From positions 1-15,097 of the forward strand of contig JBILFC010000048.1 in assembly GCA_044351785.1 (NCBI GenBank): DNA of 15,097 nt, in the 5' to 3' direction. The notes beneath the pieces were generated by a model. The model made no database searches and was not told where the DNA came from. It saw nothing but the letters and a program-made list of their open reading frames with translations. The DNA comes from JAIYCX01 sp044351785 (GTDB lineage: Bacteria > Bdellovibrionota_C > UBA2361 > SZUA-149 > DAOLCO01). Of the stretch, positions 14,201-15,097 are shown piece after piece (the first letter of the stretch is position 1; each line of letters starts with the position of its first letter). Made by a program: the position numbers and the translations under genes.

Positions 14201-14257
14201 TTCAGTCGACCATAAGATCATCCCATCATCCATCCACTTAGCATGAATATGCAACAT
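11210..14257 (-). CDS. SNF2-family DNA helicase/translocase
   Basis: This protein of about 1015 residues is an ATP-driven double-strand DNA translocase. The second half holds the complete motor: motif I ADDMGLGKTIQ (546-556), Ia LLVVPMSILGNW (580-591), II DEAQ (653-656), III LTGTPLENRL (695-704), RTKSD (756-760), IV VLIFTQF (858-864), V LKAGGFGLNL (915-924) and VI ATDRAYRIGQ (945-954). The first 500 residues lack catalytic motifs and fit the SNF2 helicase-associated region (DUF3670-like) seen in bacterial members. I choose the ATG at 14257 because GGAG lies seven bases upstream. The adjacent TTG at 14260 is less likely. It is the first gene of an operon with the SWIM-like partner and exonuclease III, which suggests a role in DNA repair or in clearing proteins from DNA. 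Confidence 0.92.
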   Translation of the reverse strand: MLHIHAKWMDDGMILWSTEEPLTGDSFSAEIKYLPSLFKLFDEIFSSQDLFSYHSGVLNLKLPDRSGAIIENKVENVVVLSGMAFVDLCSSFKDELGEAFIFGESFVYWLNASKFLLKYLSRGLFYPSLRRRGLNIESRWELYWKDPNIQESIREFAKSMPGIASKSLGDDKESRFYLEQFLKIVSDSVIRSFLKGHQFFEDDILDVGGTKAGTKARRVDNLLGLWAMSLSTQQAVLPLSGVEQGLLESKVLQWNEALRSESDDMEAFIQIRIQDVNLDSPGEAFEKDWLADIELVDSKGKPILVESFENPAEWYFLYLKLLGQCLDVSRVLNRYLAIDFSSPVKLKVEDAHRLIASETRELDKINVKVIPPATWASVHDEVKVIFKLTSEEAGKDQSPSAFSLQSLVDFSWSLSIGDKEFTLEEFRNLSEGDNSILYKDGTWLSFDKELINQKIKDIEASLPNRRLSLFEALRLGMTGIESNDPIKIARIDAEGWIKQVVDFSTNFNPIENLPDTFKGELRPYQLVGLSWLSLISKIDIGGCLADDMGLGKTIQVLALLSIEKQEELALENPVHAPNLLVVPMSILGNWEAETKKFVPNLRVYTHHGAQRLAGNQFFDEVSKADIVLTTYSILHRDYRLFRKQTWKRIILDEAQNIKNVDAKQTKAVRALIDDIGDKKGSDRGVTRMPLRLALTGTPLENRLTELWSILDFLNPGLLGSIEDFKKRFVSQIERSRDSEHAKRLGKLVRPFILRRTKSDPAIISDLPEKIEMENVVHLTTEQAKLYQATLNDMLPKLKSSEGLHRKGIVLSTITKLKQICVHPELVLKNDAPLGGRSGKLEYLEELLETVIAEGDRVLIFTQFAQWGFKLAPHLQSKLDTYVPFFHGGLSRVDREKIIAAFQKEDGAKILVLSLKAGGFGLNLTSANQVVHLDQWWNPAVQAQATDRAYRIGQKSRVQVRTLISKGTLEERINEMHKQKMELTENVVGGARNSLTELSAEALEELLSLQTTSLID

Positions 14258-14431
14258 CAATCTACTCCATTCATTTTAAAATCTTGAGTTTTGGAATATT
14301 CTCTATTTTAGATTTATTTTCTTCCAATACGAAGCTTGGGGCATACATGATTCCGATATTTTTTGAAAGACCTAGGACTTCTTAAGTTATTTGATATTTT
14401 AGGATTCTTTAAAAAGTAGTAGGTTATAGTT

Positions 14432-14707
14432 ATGAAAGACACTACCTTGACATTGATAGAAGCCCTAGGAGAGATAGGACATTCGCTCAGGAATATTGAA
14501 ACCGTATTTAAAGGTACCCTAGAGGAAATAAATCATACTGGAGACTCACACCTCATAGATGTCGCGAAGGATTCAAGCATCGCTCTTGATAAGCTATCAA
14601 AACTCTCTAGAGCATTAGCCCAATTTGAAGAAGATGCGTCTCAGTCCACACAAGGAATCACGCACCTAATTACTAAACTAAGTGACTGCTTAAAGCAAAA
14701 CGATTAA
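14432..14707 (+). CDS. Small helical protein of unknown function
   Basis: This 91-residue, acidic, probably all-helical protein has regular hydrophobic spacing (LTLIEALGEIGHSLRNIETVF; IALDKLSKLSRALAQF; ITHLITKLSDCL). It could form a short coiled coil or helical bundle. It has no signal peptide or membrane segment, and no family is recognised. TAGG lies nine bases before the ATG. It is divergent from the SNF2 operon with a 174-base gap, and the next gene starts 11 bases after its stop codon, so the two are probably co-transcribed. Confidence 0.55.
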   Translation: MKDTTLTLIEALGEIGHSLRNIETVFKGTLEEINHTGDSHLIDVAKDSSIALDKLSKLSRALAQFEEDASQSTQGITHLITKLSDCLKQND

Positions 14708-14718
14708 CTAAAAGCAGC

Positions 14719-15097
14719 ATGACAAGTTCATCACGAAGCCATCTACTTAAACTTTTTGCGTTATTAATATCGAGCAGTCTTATATTGATATTAATCTCTC
14801 AGGTTTCAATTACTACCATCTCTTCATACCTAAGTAACCTTTCGATACCAGCACTAGTTACCTTCACTTGCATTTCATTCTCCGGTCTAATACTTAGAAC
14901 ATATCGTTTTAAAATGTTCTTAAGACAAGACAATGATAAAGAGGCAATTTCGTTCTTGAATTTAGTTCTCGCCTTATCAGTCAGGAATGCTGTCATGGAA
15001 ATCCTACCTTTCAGACTAGGTGAGGCTAGTATTATAGGATATCTCTCTATTTGTAAGATCAAAGTAATAGAATCAACAAGAGCACTTTTAGCTTGTA
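14719..15097 (+). CDS. Membrane protein, lysylphosphatidylglycerol synthase/flippase-like family (partial)
   Basis: The frame opens at an ATG at 14719 and runs past the window end, giving 126 residues. The first helix is LLKLFALLISSSLILILI, and the second spans about residues 43-59 (LSIPALVTFTCISFSGLIL). Then come a polar loop beginning RTYRFKMFLR and the block RNAVMEILPFRLGEASIIGYL (about 92-112). The order 'R-x-R, helix, N..., LPFRLGE' resembles the transmembrane domain shared by lysylphosphatidylglycerol synthases and flippase-like (UPF0104) proteins, where (L)P-x-R-x-GE is conserved. The protein would sit in the inner membrane and act on lipids or lipid-linked sugars. With only the start visible, the subfamily cannot be decided. 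Confidence 0.55.
   Translation, partial: MTSSSRSHLLKLFALLISSSLILILISQVSITTISSYLSNLSIPALVTFTCISFSGLILRTYRFKMFLRQDNDKEAISFLNLVLALSVRNAVMEILPFRLGEASIIGYLSICKIKVIESTRALLAC

Noticed and set aside
14799..15062. Minus-strand 87-residue ORF
   Set aside because: It is antisense to the better-supported plus-strand membrane protein beginning at 14719, which has coherent helices and a family motif.
1..15097. tRNA, rRNA and CRISPR features
   Set aside because: No cloverleaf with a conserved T-arm word, no rRNA-like stretch and no regularly spaced direct repeats were found on reading either strand.

Overview
The window looks like chromosomal DNA of a Gram-negative-type bacterium using the standard genetic code. 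The backbone is AT-rich (single lines I counted are near 33% G+C) and is interrupted by stretches that are richer (about 45-53% in lines I counted). Signal peptides, Shine-Dalgarno sequences and sigma70-like promoters are visible. I cannot name the lineage. The clearest taxonomic and metabolic clue is a murD2-murL pair, the alternative route to the D-glutamate of peptidoglycan first described in Xanthomonas. No rRNA, tRNA, CRISPR array or intact insertion sequence was seen.

Layout: 1-1842 is a G+C-richer stretch. It holds a DMT/EamA-type ten-helix transporter (minus strand) with a structured leader and a three-way-junction terminator, a possible 33-residue ORF, and a small apparently frameshifted ORF. 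Next comes an exported rhodanese-like protein (1870-2376, +), convergent with murD2-murL (minus, 3731 back to 2389). Divergent from murL is an AAA+/DUF234-type ATPase (5266-6726, +), whose promoter carries a duplicated and partly inverted sequence element. A secreted protein of unknown function follows (6840-7412, +).

About 7600-9665 forms a second G+C-richer stretch with two plus-strand genes. One is a MerR-like helix-turn-helix fused to a receiver-like domain. The other is a membrane protein with two RanBP2-type zinc fingers. Long RNA hairpins lie before, between and after them.

9668-14257 (minus) is a tight three-gene operon. It encodes a SNF2-family helicase with an N-terminal SNF2-associated region, a partner that looks like a SWIM-family protein with all zinc ligands lost, and exonuclease III. 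The likely theme is DNA repair or remodelling. Divergent from it are a small helical protein (14432-14707) and the start of a membrane protein resembling the lysylphosphatidylglycerol synthase/flippase-like family, cut by the window end.

Most promising for follow-up are the zinc-less SWIM partner locked into a SNF2/ExoIII operon, the self-repeating promoter of the AAA+ ATPase, and the hairpin-rich two-gene module at 7600-9665.
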